A stretch of 64,000 bases of DNA from Poriferisodalis sp026713105 (lineage in GTDB: Bacteria; Actinomycetota; Acidimicrobiia; Acidimicrobiales; Poriferisodalaceae): contig OZ220472.1 in assembly GCA_965115995.1 (NCBI GenBank), positions 3,596,001 to 3,660,000 of the forward strand, read 5' to 3'. The notes under the pieces are model-generated. The model did not search any database, was not told the origin of the DNA, and saw only the letters and a program-made list of their open reading frames with translations. Positions within the stretch are counted from its first letter, which is position 1; every line of letters starts with the position of its first letter. This document shows positions 28,000-36,469 of this stretch, in pieces. Both the position numbers and the translations under genes were made by a program.

Positions 28000-28668
28000 T
28001 CAGCGGCTCCAGGCGTTCCAACTCATTACTGAGTCGAGATCGGTGCGGGTCGCCAGCTTGAACTCGGTGCCCTGGGTGTACGCCACTGGGCTGAGCGCAT
28101 ACTGCCGCACGGTGTCGTAGGGGATGCCCAGGATCTCGGCGGCTTCGCGCTCATAGCCGAGGTGCAGCGTGGTCCAGCAGGTGCCGAGCCCTCGCTCTCG
28201 GGCGGCCAGCATGAAGCTCCACGCGGCGGGGATGATCGAGCCGGCCTGGCCCACCATCATGCGGGCGTCGTCGGTGCGGCCCGTGATGCAGGGCAGGAAC
28301 AGCACCGGGCTGCGATGCATGTTCTCGGACAGGAACTCCGCCGAGGATGTCACCCGAGCCTGCTGCGCCTCTCGCTGGGCGCCCAGGCCCGACCCCACCC
28401 GGCCGGCGTACACGGGGCTGTTGCGGTAAGCGTCGAAGCCCTTCTTGTACAGCGCCGAGATGGCCTCGATCTTGTCGCGCTCGGTGACGAACACGAAGTG
28501 CCAGCCCTGCATGTTGGAGCCCGTCGGCGCCTGCACCGCAATCTCGACGCACTCCCGCAGCACCGATTCGGGCACCGGCCGGTCGAAGTCGAGCCGCTTG
28601 CGCACCGCCCGAGTCGACTGCAGCACCTCATCGGCCGACAGGCCCAGCTTGATTCCGGCATCGCTCAT
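28000..28668 (-). CDS. Nitroreductase-family FMN oxidoreductase
   Basis: The 222-residue product has the nitroreductase-fold signatures TRAVRKRLDFDRPVP at the N-terminus, APTGSNMQGWHFV (FMN and substrate pocket) and a late ERGLGTCWTT segment. Such enzymes use FMN and NAD(P)H to reduce nitro compounds, quinones or unsaturated rings. GGAG is 6 nt before ATG 28668. It probably leads a three-gene unit with two SDRs, consistent with breakdown or modification of a small organic compound (inference). Confidence 0.88.
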   Translation of the reverse strand: MSDAGIKLGLSADEVLQSTRAVRKRLDFDRPVPESVLRECVEIAVQAPTGSNMQGWHFVFVTERDKIEAISALYKKGFDAYRNSPVYAGRVGSGLGAQREAQQARVTSSAEFLSENMHRSPVLFLPCITGRTDDARMMVGQAGSIIPAAWSFMLAARERGLGTCWTTLHLGYEREAAEILGIPYDTVRQYALSPVAYTQGTEFKLATRTDLDSVMSWNAWSR

Positions 28669-28949
28669 GTTGTGCTCCGTTCGGTTGTGCCCGACGCTGC
28701 GGGGTCCTCATTGCTCGCAGCAGAGTATCTGGCGGCTGTGACATGCACCCCGGGAGCTGCGCGGGTGTTGCTGGGTGCGCGGTGTTGCTAGGTGTGGCGG
28801 TGTTGCCGGGTGTCTGCGCCGGTGCTGGGTGTGGCGGTGATGTCGGGTGTCTGCGCCGGTGCTGGCTCGTTCGCGCGGGCGGGAAGTCTGCTTGCAGCGG
28901 CGCTTCCGCACTGATGTGCTCAACATGGCGAACGTTTGCCGGCCCGGCG
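28669..28949. repeat. Gene-free region with GTG-rich tandem repeats
   Basis: No gene is supported here. Degenerate tandem copies of a GGTGTTGCTGGGTG-like motif run from about 28763. A clearer direct repeat (CGGGTGTCTGCGCCGGTGCT) occurs at 28807 and 28844, period 37 bp. It lies between the nitroreductase start and the DNA glycosylase stop. Confidence 0.6.
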
Positions 28950-29999
28950 CTAGCGCAGGAACTTGCTGGTGGTGTTGTCGGCGAGCACCCGGCCGCCGGT
29001 CTGGCAGCCGGCGCAGTAGTTGACCGTGTAGTCGCGGTACTCGACCGCCCGCACCACGTCGCCGCAGGCCGGGCACGGCTCGCCGGTGCGTGCGTGCACC
29101 GCCGAGGGTCGTTCGGCCGACCGGCTCATCTGGGCGAGTTGGCGCTCGGCTGTCAGCGACTCGTCGACCACGGTGCCGATGGCGGCCACCACCCGGCCGA
29201 CCGCTTCGGCGTCGAGCTTGGCGGTCGAGGCGAACGGCGACAGCTTCGCCCGGTGGCAGATCTCGTTCGCCATGCGACGCCCGAGGCCCGAGATCACCCG
29301 CTGGTCCCGCAGGAAATTGTGCAAGCGTGCTGAGTGAGCAGCCATCAGCTCAGCCATGGCGGCTGGGTCGACGTCGGTGGCCTCCGGACCGAGCCCGATG
29401 AACGGATTGGTGGTGGCTGGCGGGGTTGCGTCGGTGGCTTCGGGCTCCACGCCGGTCGACCGGTCGGTGGTCGGTTCGGGTTCTGGTGTGGCTCGCGGGT
29501 CGGTGGAGGATGGGTCTGCGGCCGGATCGCCGGCTAGCACCCACACGCCGGCCCGCTTCTGCGTGCCGGGTTCGGTGAGCATGAGCCCCAGCCCGCTCTC
29601 GAATTCGAACCGCACCAGCCCGTCACGGGGCCGCCGGGGCCGCTTCGCACCGGGTTCGAGCACCCGCAGGCGCCCACCCTGCATGAGGTGCACCACGAAC
29701 GTCAGCCCGCCGCCGTCGTCCCCGTCACCCGAGGCGCCCCCGGCCCGGCCCCCGCCCGTTGCGTCACCGGCGCCTTCACCACTAGCGACCGGAGCCTCGG
29801 GCGGGGGAGCGAAGCGCAGCAGCAGGTACTTGGCTCGCTGACCGACACTGCGCAGCGGCCAGCCGACGGCGTCGCTCGGCGGCGGGCTGACGGTCTTGAA
29901 TGCCGTGAACGACAGCGGCTCGACCCGCTTGAGCACCTCGCCGGCCGCCAGGGCCTCCAATCGTTTGGCATGCGCCCGGATCTCGGGGATCTCCGGCAC
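28950..29999 (-). CDS. Fpg/Nei-family DNA glycosylase
   Basis: The N-terminus MPEIPEI gives the catalytic Pro2 and Glu3 of this base-excision family. GQRAKYLLLRF supplies the conserved lysine, FLRDQRVISGLGRRMANEI is the helix-two-turn-helix, and CPACG with CAGCQ forms the C-terminal zinc finger. All catalytic and DNA-binding elements are present. At 349 residues it is longer than usual (about 270-290), because of two low-complexity inserts: a Gly/Asp-rich one (about 72-97) and a Pro/Thr/Glu-rich one (about 158-205). GTG 29999 begins 6 bp after the stop of the SCP2-like gene, so translation may be coupled. Whether it prefers oxidised purines or pyrimidines cannot be told. Confidence 0.85.
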   Translation of the reverse strand: MPEIPEIRAHAKRLEALAAGEVLKRVEPLSFTAFKTVSPPPSDAVGWPLRSVGQRAKYLLLRFAPPPEAPVASGEGAGDATGGGRAGGASGDGDDGGGLTFVVHLMQGGRLRVLEPGAKRPRRPRDGLVRFEFESGLGLMLTEPGTQKRAGVWVLAGDPAADPSSTDPRATPEPEPTTDRSTGVEPEATDATPPATTNPFIGLGPEATDVDPAAMAELMAAHSARLHNFLRDQRVISGLGRRMANEICHRAKLSPFASTAKLDAEAVGRVVAAIGTVVDESLTAERQLAQMSRSAERPSAVHARTGEPCPACGDVVRAVEYRDYTVNYCAGCQTGGRVLADNTTSKFLR

Positions 30000-30005
30000 G
30001 AAGCG

Positions 30006-30530
30006 TCAGCCCCCGCCGTTGTCGTCGTCGCTCGGCTCGTCAGCGCCGTCTTCGCCGTTACGCCCGCCATCGGCACCGCCAGCGGCGCTGCCGCCATCAG
30101 CGGCGAGCGCCTCGCCCAGCGCCGTGTTCACCAGCGCCAATGCCTCAGAAGCAACGATCAGCACGCGCACATCGCCGCTCACCTTGATGAGCCCCGCCTG
30201 CAGCGCCGCCAGCGCACCCAGGTCGCCACGCCGCACGGCCTCGGCCGTCTCCCGGGACTGGCTCATCACGACAACGCCGTTGCCGTCGCCATCGCCGCCG
30301 TCGTCGTGGCCGCTGCTGTCACTGTTGTCGCGACCGACGGTCTCCGCGCTGTCGGGCGGCACCGGCACTAGGTGCGCTCGGCCGGCTTCGATCACCAGCC
30401 GGTAGGCCACTACCGGCCCGCCGTTGCCGTCGCCGATCCGCTGCTCCACCGTGGCCTGCACCTCGGGCAGATCCACACCCGCCAGCACCTCGGACATCGC
30501 CGTGCACCAGTCCTGCGACCCGATCTCCAC
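30006..30530 (-). CDS. Small acidic protein, possibly SCP2 sterol-carrier-like
   Basis: The 174-residue product begins VEIGSQDWCTAMSEVLAG and has an ALAALQAGLIKVSGDVRVLI segment, which resembles the C-terminal lipid-binding half of SCP2-domain proteins. A His/Asp/Gly-rich insert (about 63-77) and an Asp/Glu/Gly-rich tail are low complexity. The match is weak, so the family call is tentative. GTG 30530 is chosen because TAGGTT lies 7 nt upstream, as at two other genes here; ATG 30497 is the alternative. It sits 6 bp before the DNA glycosylase gene and probably leads that transcript. Confidence 0.5.
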   Translation of the reverse strand: MEIGSQDWCTAMSEVLAGVDLPEVQATVEQRIGDGNGGPVVAYRLVIEAGRAHLVPVPPDSAETVGRDNSDSSGHDDGGDGDGNGVVVMSQSRETAEAVRRGDLGALAALQAGLIKVSGDVRVLIVASEALALVNTALGEALAADGGSAAGGADGGRNGEDGADEPSDDDNGGG

Positions 30531-30537
30531 GCCAGCG

Positions 30538-30543
30538 AACCTA
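30538..30543 (-). promoter_or_regulatory. TAGGTT -10-like box, 7 nt before a GTG
   Basis: On the minus strand TAGGTT is followed by 7 nt and GTG 30530. This is the same arrangement as at 7329 and 59267, and there is no Shine-Dalgarno sequence. Confidence 0.4.
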
Positions 30544-30732
30544 TGCCGCTCGTGCGGGCGTGTCACGCCACCGGCCTGCCGGGCTGCGTGGGTCCCGGGG
30601 CGTTGGGCAGGGGCTCGCACGGCGGGAGCTGTTGCTGGCGGGGTGGCGCATTGGATCCGGCGCTTCCGCTGGTGGGGCGGCACCCCCGTCGGGCGCAGTA
30701 GCTCGGGCAGTTCTGTCGGCGCGGCAGCGCAA

Positions 30733-30738
30733 TAGCAT
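30733..30738 (+). promoter_or_regulatory. Possible -10 box (TAGCAT) for leaderless hemB
   Basis: TAGCAT ends 6 nt before GTG 30745. No -35 box is clear. The rest of 30544-30744 holds no gene I can support. Confidence 0.35.
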
Positions 30739-30744
30739 GACGGG

Positions 30745-31725
30745 GTGACTTTTCCGGCACGCCGCCTGCGCCGCCTGCGTCGCACCCCCGCGCTGCGCCG
30801 GCTCGTTGCGGAGACCACCGTCACGCCCAGCGATCTCATCGCCCCGCTGTTCGTGCGTGAGGACGCCACCGTGCCGCAGCCGATCATCTCGTTGCCCGGC
30901 GTCGTGCAGCACACCCAGGAATCGCTGCGCAAGGAAGTCAACGAGCTGGCCGGCCTGGGTATCAGCGGCGTCATCCTGTTCGGGCTTCCCACCCGCAAAG
31001 ACCCCGTCGGCTCGGAAGCCTGGAACCCCGACGGCGTCGTGCAGGTGGCCCTGCGCAACCTGCGAGACGATCACGGCTCGGAGCTGGCGATCATTGCCGA
31101 CCTGTGCCTCGACGAATACACCGACCATGGCCACTGCGGCGTGGTGACCGACGACGGCGAGGTCGACAACGACGCCACGCTCGAGCTCTACCAGCGGGTG
31201 GCGTTGGCCCAGGCCGAGGCCGGCGTCGACATGGTGGGCCCGTCGGGGATGATGGACGGCCAGGTCGGCGCAATCCGCCAAGTGCTCGATGCGAACGGCC
31301 ACGAGAACCTGCCGATCATGGCCTACTCGGCCAAGTACGCCTCGGCCGAGTACGGGCCATTCCGTGAAGCCGTCGACGTGACGATCAGCGGCGGCGGCAA
31401 CCGCAAGGGCTACCAGCAGGACCCTGCCAACGCCCGTGAAGCCATGGCCGAGATCGAGCTGGACGTCGCCGAGGGTGCCGACATCATCATGGTGAAGCCG
31501 GCGCTGGCGTACCTCGATGTGATCGCCGCCGCCAGGGCCCGATTCGACCTGCCGCTGGCGGCGTATCACGTGTCCGGCGAATACGCGATGCTCAAGGCCG
31601 CAGCAGCCAACGGCTGGATCGACGGGGCGGCTACGGCGGTCGAGCACCTCACCGCCATCAAGCGAGCCGGCGCCGATCTGATCCTGACATACCTGGCCCG
31701 CGAGTTCGCCGAGTCGCTGCACTAG
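30745..31725 (+). CDS. hemB: Delta-aminolevulinic acid dehydratase (porphobilinogen synthase)
   Basis: The 326-residue enzyme joins two aminolevulinate molecules into porphobilinogen in haem synthesis. Full-length family signatures are present: RRLRRTPALRRLVAET, LFVREDA, the Schiff-base lysines in AYSAKYAS and MVKPALAYLD, and SGGGNRKGYQQDP. In the metal site DLCLDEYTDHGHCG the second cysteine of zinc-type enzymes is Asp, a known variant linked to altered metal use. The start is GTG 30745, with a -10-like TAGCAT 6 nt upstream. No other haem genes are beside it. Confidence 0.95.
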   Translation: MTFPARRLRRLRRTPALRRLVAETTVTPSDLIAPLFVREDATVPQPIISLPGVVQHTQESLRKEVNELAGLGISGVILFGLPTRKDPVGSEAWNPDGVVQVALRNLRDDHGSELAIIADLCLDEYTDHGHCGVVTDDGEVDNDATLELYQRVALAQAEAGVDMVGPSGMMDGQVGAIRQVLDANGHENLPIMAYSAKYASAEYGPFREAVDVTISGGGNRKGYQQDPANAREAMAEIELDVAEGADIIMVKPALAYLDVIAAARARFDLPLAAYHVSGEYAMLKAAAANGWIDGAATAVEHLTAIKRAGADLILTYLAREFAESLH

Positions 31726-31780
31726 CGGGCGCCGCTCGCCGCGGCTCACCCTCCGGATCGCATCACCGCCGATCTGTGGG

Positions 31781-31832
31781 AGCACCGGTTCACAGTGCTG
31801 CGGGTCTGCAGCAGCACCGGTCCGCAGTGCTG
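31781..31832. terminator. Repeated stem-loop between convergent genes
   Basis: GCACCGGTTCACAGTGCTGC (31781-31800) recurs as GCACCGGTCCGCAGTGCTGC (31813-31832). GTGCTGC of the first and GCAGCAC of the second form a 7-bp hairpin with a 6-nt loop. The position between hemB and the aquaporin gene suits a two-way terminator; there is no T-tract. Confidence 0.4.
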
Positions 31833-31885
31833 CTGGCCTGTGGCGCAACAGGCTCGGACTGGTGCCGTGCCGGTGTGCGGCAGGC

Positions 31886-32560
31886 TCAGCGCGCCGGGTG
31901 CGTCACACGCGCCACGCCGACGGCGCACAACGCGCCGATGAACTGCGCCACGATGAACCACGGTGCGCTGGCGGGGGCGATGCCGGCGAACGTGTCGGAG
32001 AACATCCGGCCCACGGTCACCGCCGGGTTGGCGAAGCTCGTCGAAGAAGTGAAGAAGTAGGCGCCGCCGATGTAGGCCGCCACGGCGAAAGCCACGAACT
32101 GGGCCTTGCCCGAGCGCACCACGCCGATGATGACGATGACCAGCCCGAACGTGGCGATGATCTCCGACAGGAACGCAGCCCCGCTGATCCGATCCTTCGT
32201 CGACCAGAACACCGCATCGAGCTCGAAGATCACATTGGCCGCGATGACGCCCAGGATCCCGCCCGCGGTCTGGCACACCACGTACAGCCCGGCCATCCGG
32301 TTGTCCAGGTCGCCGGCGAGCCGTGCCCACAGCGTCACCGCAGGGTTGAAGTGCGCCCCCGAAGTCGACCCGAACAGCAGGATGAGGCACGTCAGCGCAC
32401 CCGCTGTAGCGATCGAGTTCTCCAGCAGCTGCAACCCGACATCGTTCGGGCTGAGCCGCTCGGCCATGATCCCCGAGCCGACCACGCTGAGCAGCAGGAA
32501 CCCGGTGCCGACGAACTCCGAGGTCAGCCGGCTGGCGGTGGTCTCACGCAGCGCTGTCAC
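31886..32560 (-). CDS. Aquaporin-family (MIP) channel, AqpS-like
   Basis: The 224-residue protein has six hydrophobic segments in the MIP arrangement and both half-helix motifs: HFNPAVTL (about residues 69-76) and FANPAVTVGR (about 173-182). In the second motif the Arg that normally follows NPA is replaced by Val, with Arg three places on. This pattern is seen in AqpS-like channels linked to arsenic or other small neutral solutes, so water-only transport is less likely (inference). No ars genes are next to it. GTG 32560 is the start; the Shine-Dalgarno is weak. Confidence 0.85.
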   Translation of the reverse strand: MTALRETTASRLTSEFVGTGFLLLSVVGSGIMAERLSPNDVGLQLLENSIATAGALTCLILLFGSTSGAHFNPAVTLWARLAGDLDNRMAGLYVVCQTAGGILGVIAANVIFELDAVFWSTKDRISGAAFLSEIIATFGLVIVIIGVVRSGKAQFVAFAVAAYIGGAYFFTSSTSFANPAVTVGRMFSDTFAGIAPASAPWFIVAQFIGALCAVGVARVTHPAR

Positions 32561-32644
32561 CCCGACAGCCTGCCAGCCGCGGGCAAACGAACCCCGACTG
32601 CGGGGTGAACATCGGGCCGCGCCGCGCTGAGGAGTCGCCCGAGC

Positions 32645-32766
32645 AGGTGCGCCCGCTGCGGAGGCGGCAGGACCCTCTGCTCCAGCGATCCCGCCGGTCG
32701 CAACGTCGCAGAGTCCCCTACCGCCTCCGCAGCTATGGCATCTGTGCCGACTGGCTCAAGTCCCTA
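32645..32766 (+). repeat. Dispersed hairpin repeat, copy B
   Basis: Closest to copy A. The outer stem GCTGCGGAGGCGG (32655-32667) pairs perfectly with CCGCCTCCGCAGC (32721-32733); relative to copy A, G has become C on one side and C has become G on the other, a compensatory change. The inner CTCTGC/GCAGAG and GCGATC/GGTCGC stems are retained. Its right end contains the TAG stop of the peroxidase gene. Confidence 0.85.
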
Positions 32767-34968
32767 GAAGAAGATCAGCGGCGGATCGGACGCGACCGTT
32801 ACGGGCGCACGACGCGGGGCCACCTGCGCCACCGAACCGGCGGTGCTGCCAGATGTCGTGCTGCTCTCGGTCGACACCTCGCTTGCGGTCCCGCTGTCAT
32901 CGGCAACCACAAACGCGTTGTTGCTCAGCTCGTCACCGACCGAGGTGTTGCGTCGGATGATGTCCGCCAGCGTCGTGCCGCGCACCTCTTCCAAGAGGGC
33001 GCTGTTCGCCGCGAAGTACGGGTCGTTTTCGAACCAGAAACGGTCGCCTTCCCGCAGCCGGCGGAACTGGTCGCCGATGATTGCCTGAAGCGTCTCGCCG
33101 ACCGCCGCACCCTCGACGTGGTCCTCGGCCAGCGCCGCGGGCCACAGGTCCATGTCGTCGATGTCTCCGTAGGCGTCTTCGAGCGCCTGCTGCACGGTGG
33201 CATCCGACGTGATGTCGGCGAAGCTCTCGACTTCTGCAAGGCCGTACGCGCTGCGCACGGTGTTGTAGTCGCTGAGCCCGTGATCGCGCCCTCGCTGGAT
33301 GTTCAGGGCCACCAGGTCGAACGCCGGGCCGTTGGGTGCCCGTATCAGGAAGTTCCTGACCTCGTTGATGACCAGCGCATCGACTTGCTGGGCCTTCTGG
33401 GCGGCGAACCCGCGCAGCACTTCGGCGATGTCGCGGCTGTTGTAGAAGGACGGGCTGAAGAACGAGCTCGCCAGGCTGATCTTTGCGGCATCGCCGTCGT
33501 CGTCGACAAGGTTGAGCATGGGCGACAGCAGGGTGTGCCCGACCCGGTACGCCGCCGCGGAGAACTCGCTGGCGATGGTCGGGTCGACGTCGGCGTCGTA
33601 GCCCGAGTACTCGCCGATGGCATCGGCACCCAGCAGCAGCGGCAGGAACTCGCTGAAGGTGATGTTCTGCATGTGGGCGCCGACGATCTTGCGGGCCAGC
33701 TCGTAGATCTCGTCACCGCTCAGATCGGCGTTGTCGGCGGCGAGGGCTTCGGCGAGGCGGTTGTGCTCCCGCACGAACAGCGTGTGCATGGCGATGAGGC
33801 CGATCTGCTCGTTGACGCGCAGGTCGTCCGCCACGAACAGGGTCGGACGGTTGCTGCCGCCTTCGTTCTCGAGGCCTCCGGTGTTGTAGGGCAGCAGCGA
33901 GCCGTCGCTCGAGGTCTTGAGCTTTCCGGTGCCGTCGTTGGTGCGCAGCGCCTCGGCACGCGCCCGATCCGAGCCGTACACCTGCGAGGCGTCGATGAAC
34001 GCGGTGATGTCGTTGGCCTGCCGGCGGGGGTTGGCGGCGCTCGTGCCTGTCTCGGGGTCGAACACCGAGCGGCTCAGCGCAATCGTGGCCTCGCCGGTCC
34101 CGAGAGGATCGAACACCGGGTCGTCCGCCGGGACGGCGATCGGGAACGACTCGTCCGCATTGTCGAGGCTCAGGGTGATGTCGTGATCGATGAACTGGCC
34201 CCACTGCCACACGATGTCACTGGCGCCAGACGAGTTCGGCACCGAGGAGTCCTGAGCGAACACGAGGTTGCTGATGGTGCGGGCGTTCGGGCGGGAGGTC
34301 GTCGGCTCCGACACGCCGTCGTCGTAGGAGTTGCCGGCCTTCTTGAGCAGTGCCGTGCCCGCCATTCCCCAGGCGGGATTGGCTGCGTTGTTCCGGCGCC
34401 CGTCGAACGCCCGAGGGGTGAAGTCGGCAGGGAATTCTCCGAGGCTGAGCGAGACGACTTCGCCGCTTTCCCACTCGGCATCGATGTCGTGCCAGCTGAC
34501 GTCGGCACCGTCGACGCTTGCATCGGCAACGTTGAGCCCCACGTCGCCGACCGTCAGGCGCAGCGCGCTGACCGCGCCGGAGAGTGCGGGATCGAAGGTG
34601 ATGCTCAGCGTTGCTGTGGTCGAGTCCGACCCGCCCCCCGAATCTGTGAGCAGGACGCTCGTCACCGTGTAGTCCGTTGCGCCCCAGGTGAAATCGGCAT
34701 CGCTGAGCGATCCGCCCACCGACGAGCTGTAGCCCAGCGGCACCCCGATGCCGCCGACCCGCAAGCTGGCATCCCACACTTCGCTGCCCCCGTCGGCTGT
34801 CCAGGTCGTGTCGGCGTCGGCGCTCACGCTGCTGCCGATGCCTTCCGTGCCGCCGCTTCCCTCGCTGCTCAACGCCAGGCTCTGGGGGACGGGCCCTGCC
34901 AGTGCGAGCAGGACGGCCAAGGCGGCCGCCGAGGCACACGAACGACGGAAGGGGGCTGTGAATCGCAC
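32764..34968 (-). CDS. Secreted animal-type haem peroxidase
   Basis: The protein has a signal peptide (SCASAAALAVLLALAGPVPQSLA), a beta-rich N-terminal region (about 50-180) and a full animal haem peroxidase domain (PF03098, peroxidasin-like; about 195-690). The key motifs are all present: WGQFIDHD (distal His), TLFVREHNRLA, YRVGHTLLSPM (proximal His) and NIQRGRDHGL. The C-terminus is Ser/Thr-rich. It should use hydrogen peroxide to oxidise halides or organic compounds outside the cell. GTG 34968 (GAGGAG about 11 nt upstream) gives a normal signal peptide; ATG 35028 would add 20 residues. The calcium-loop and haem-linking residues cannot be checked without an alignment. Confidence 0.88.
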   Translation of the reverse strand: MRFTAPFRRSCASAAALAVLLALAGPVPQSLALSSEGSGGTEGIGSSVSADADTTWTADGGSEVWDASLRVGGIGVPLGYSSSVGGSLSDADFTWGATDYTVTSVLLTDSGGGSDSTTATLSITFDPALSGAVSALRLTVGDVGLNVADASVDGADVSWHDIDAEWESGEVVSLSLGEFPADFTPRAFDGRRNNAANPAWGMAGTALLKKAGNSYDDGVSEPTTSRPNARTISNLVFAQDSSVPNSSGASDIVWQWGQFIDHDITLSLDNADESFPIAVPADDPVFDPLGTGEATIALSRSVFDPETGTSAANPRRQANDITAFIDASQVYGSDRARAEALRTNDGTGKLKTSSDGSLLPYNTGGLENEGGSNRPTLFVADDLRVNEQIGLIAMHTLFVREHNRLAEALAADNADLSGDEIYELARKIVGAHMQNITFSEFLPLLLGADAIGEYSGYDADVDPTIASEFSAAAYRVGHTLLSPMLNLVDDDGDAAKISLASSFFSPSFYNSRDIAEVLRGFAAQKAQQVDALVINEVRNFLIRAPNGPAFDLVALNIQRGRDHGLSDYNTVRSAYGLAEVESFADITSDATVQQALEDAYGDIDDMDLWPAALAEDHVEGAAVGETLQAIIGDQFRRLREGDRFWFENDPYFAANSALLEEVRGTTLADIIRRNTSVGDELSNNAFVVADDSGTASEVSTESSTTSGSTAGSVAQVAPRRAPVTVASDPPLIFF

Positions 34969-35276
34969 GGGGGGCGCGCTCCTCGAGATGCAGGGCCGAA
35001 GCCCGGGTGACGTTGGGGGGTAACGCATTCAGCCCCCGCCGCAGCACGGGTACAAGTACCCCAGGCTGCGATCGGAGGCTGAGCGCCGAACGATAACGAC
35101 ACGTATCTCGTGCCCCGGGTAGATCGACCTGAGCGTCCCCCACGAACTCCCTGAGTAACTCAACTGGAGCGATGTGCCGACAGATGCCGCACTCGTCGCG
35201 GCCACCTGTAGCTTCACTCGGCCTCAAGATGTCGGCCCAGCGGCCCCTGAAGTCGACTTCGTGCCGGTTGCAGTGA
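34969..35276. other. Gene-poor region upstream of the peroxidase
   Basis: A minus-strand frame at 35029-35217 could encode 62 residues starting MKLQVAATSAASV. It has no Shine-Dalgarno sequence and no recognisable family, so it is not called. Nothing else is supported; the peroxidase promoter presumably lies here. Confidence 0.3.
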
Positions 35277-36452
35277 TCAGCTCTCGCGGAGGTCGAAGGC
35301 GATCTTGGTGGAGCCTCGGGCGCCGGCGTTGGCGGCGTGCTCGAGGGCGTTGCGGTAATCCTCGAGCGGGTACAGCTCGGAGACCAGCCGGCCCAGGTCG
35401 CAGTCGCGCACCAGCGTGATGGCCGATTCGAAGGTGTGGCCGCCGCCGAGCGACGGCTCGGTGCCGTAGCAGTAGGCGCCCACCAGCTCGGTTTCGCGGT
35501 GCCACAGCGCAGACAGGTTCAGCTCGACGTTGGCGGGCATGCCTAGCACCACCACCCGGCCGCGGGGTCGGGTGAGGGCAATGGCGTCAGTGAGCGACTC
35601 CGACGAGGCCACAGCATCGATGGTCACGTGGGTGCCCGACCCCAGCGTCTCGCCGATCACCCGGGTGCCCGCGGCGCGGCGCACTGCTCGGCCGAGTTCG
35701 TCGGGAGTCACGGCCAGGTCGGCGCCCAGCTCACGAGCCAGGCGGCGCTGGTGGCTGTAGCGGGCGCCCACCACGATCGCCGCCACGCCGGTGAGCTGGC
35801 GCAGCGCAGCCACGGCAACGAGGCCCATCGTGCCGGCGCCGATGACGGCGGCTGTGCCGCCCTCGGTCACGCCTGAGCGCAGCGCGGCGTGTACCCCCGC
35901 AGCGGTCGGCTCGATCATCACGGCGGCCTCGTCGGACAGGTCTCCGGGGCTCAGTGAGCCCAGCGAGTGGAGCTGGCTGTGGTGGGCGGCGAATTGCTCC
36001 GACCAGCCGCCGCCGGTTGACGCGCAGGATCCGGTCTGCAGCCCGGCTTCGATCTTGCCGCCGATCAGGTGGCCGTAGTCGTCGCCGTCGGCCGGGGCGG
36101 CGTCCGGCCACGGCGGTGCAAAGCCGTGGGCCTCGTGGCCGAGCACCGGCTCGAGCACCACCCGGGTGCCGTCGTCGGTGTGGCCGACTACCTCGTGCCC
36201 AGGCACGAACGGGAACGAGACCAGCGGCTCGAAATAGCGCGACACCTTGCCGTCCACCGTCGCCAGATCAGACCCGCAGATGCCCGACAGCGCCGTGCGC
36301 ACGTACTGCCAGCTGTCGCCGGGAAGTTCGGGCGGCTCCATCTCGGTCAGCCGCAGCGGGCCCACGCCCGCACCTGAGCCGGGTTTCAGCTTCCCTGCGG
36401 CCATGGCCGCGGCGAAGCGCAGCTCCTTGCGTTCAAAAACCAGCGCCTGCAC
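35277..36452 (-). CDS. Zinc-type alcohol dehydrogenase-like (MDR) oxidoreductase
   Basis: The 391-residue product is a medium-chain dehydrogenase: GICGSD and PGHEVVG give the catalytic zinc Cys and His-Glu, and VIGAGTMGLVAVAAL is the NAD(P)-binding Rossmann loop. The four-cysteine structural zinc loop of classical members is missing; that stretch instead reads through Ala, Pro and Asp residues (about 100-135). The substrate is unknown. GTG 36452 is 17 bp after the thrS stop on the same strand, so it may be read through from thrS. Confidence 0.85.
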   Translation of the reverse strand: MQALVFERKELRFAAAMAAGKLKPGSGAGVGPLRLTEMEPPELPGDSWQYVRTALSGICGSDLATVDGKVSRYFEPLVSFPFVPGHEVVGHTDDGTRVVLEPVLGHEAHGFAPPWPDAAPADGDDYGHLIGGKIEAGLQTGSCASTGGGWSEQFAAHHSQLHSLGSLSPGDLSDEAAVMIEPTAAGVHAALRSGVTEGGTAAVIGAGTMGLVAVAALRQLTGVAAIVVGARYSHQRRLARELGADLAVTPDELGRAVRRAAGTRVIGETLGSGTHVTIDAVASSESLTDAIALTRPRGRVVVLGMPANVELNLSALWHRETELVGAYCYGTEPSLGGGHTFESAITLVRDCDLGRLVSELYPLEDYRNALEHAANAGARGSTKIAFDLRES

Positions 36453-36469
36453 CTGTGCCCGCCCGCGTC

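Noticed and set aside
32605..35010. 801-codon plus-strand frame antisense to the peroxidase gene
   Set aside because: It is a mirror frame of a GC-rich gene. The minus strand encodes all conserved haem peroxidase motifs; the plus frame has none.
35029..35217. 62-residue minus-strand frame upstream of the peroxidase
   Set aside because: It has no Shine-Dalgarno or -10-like box, no family resemblance and an odd Cys/Gly C-terminus; probably chance.
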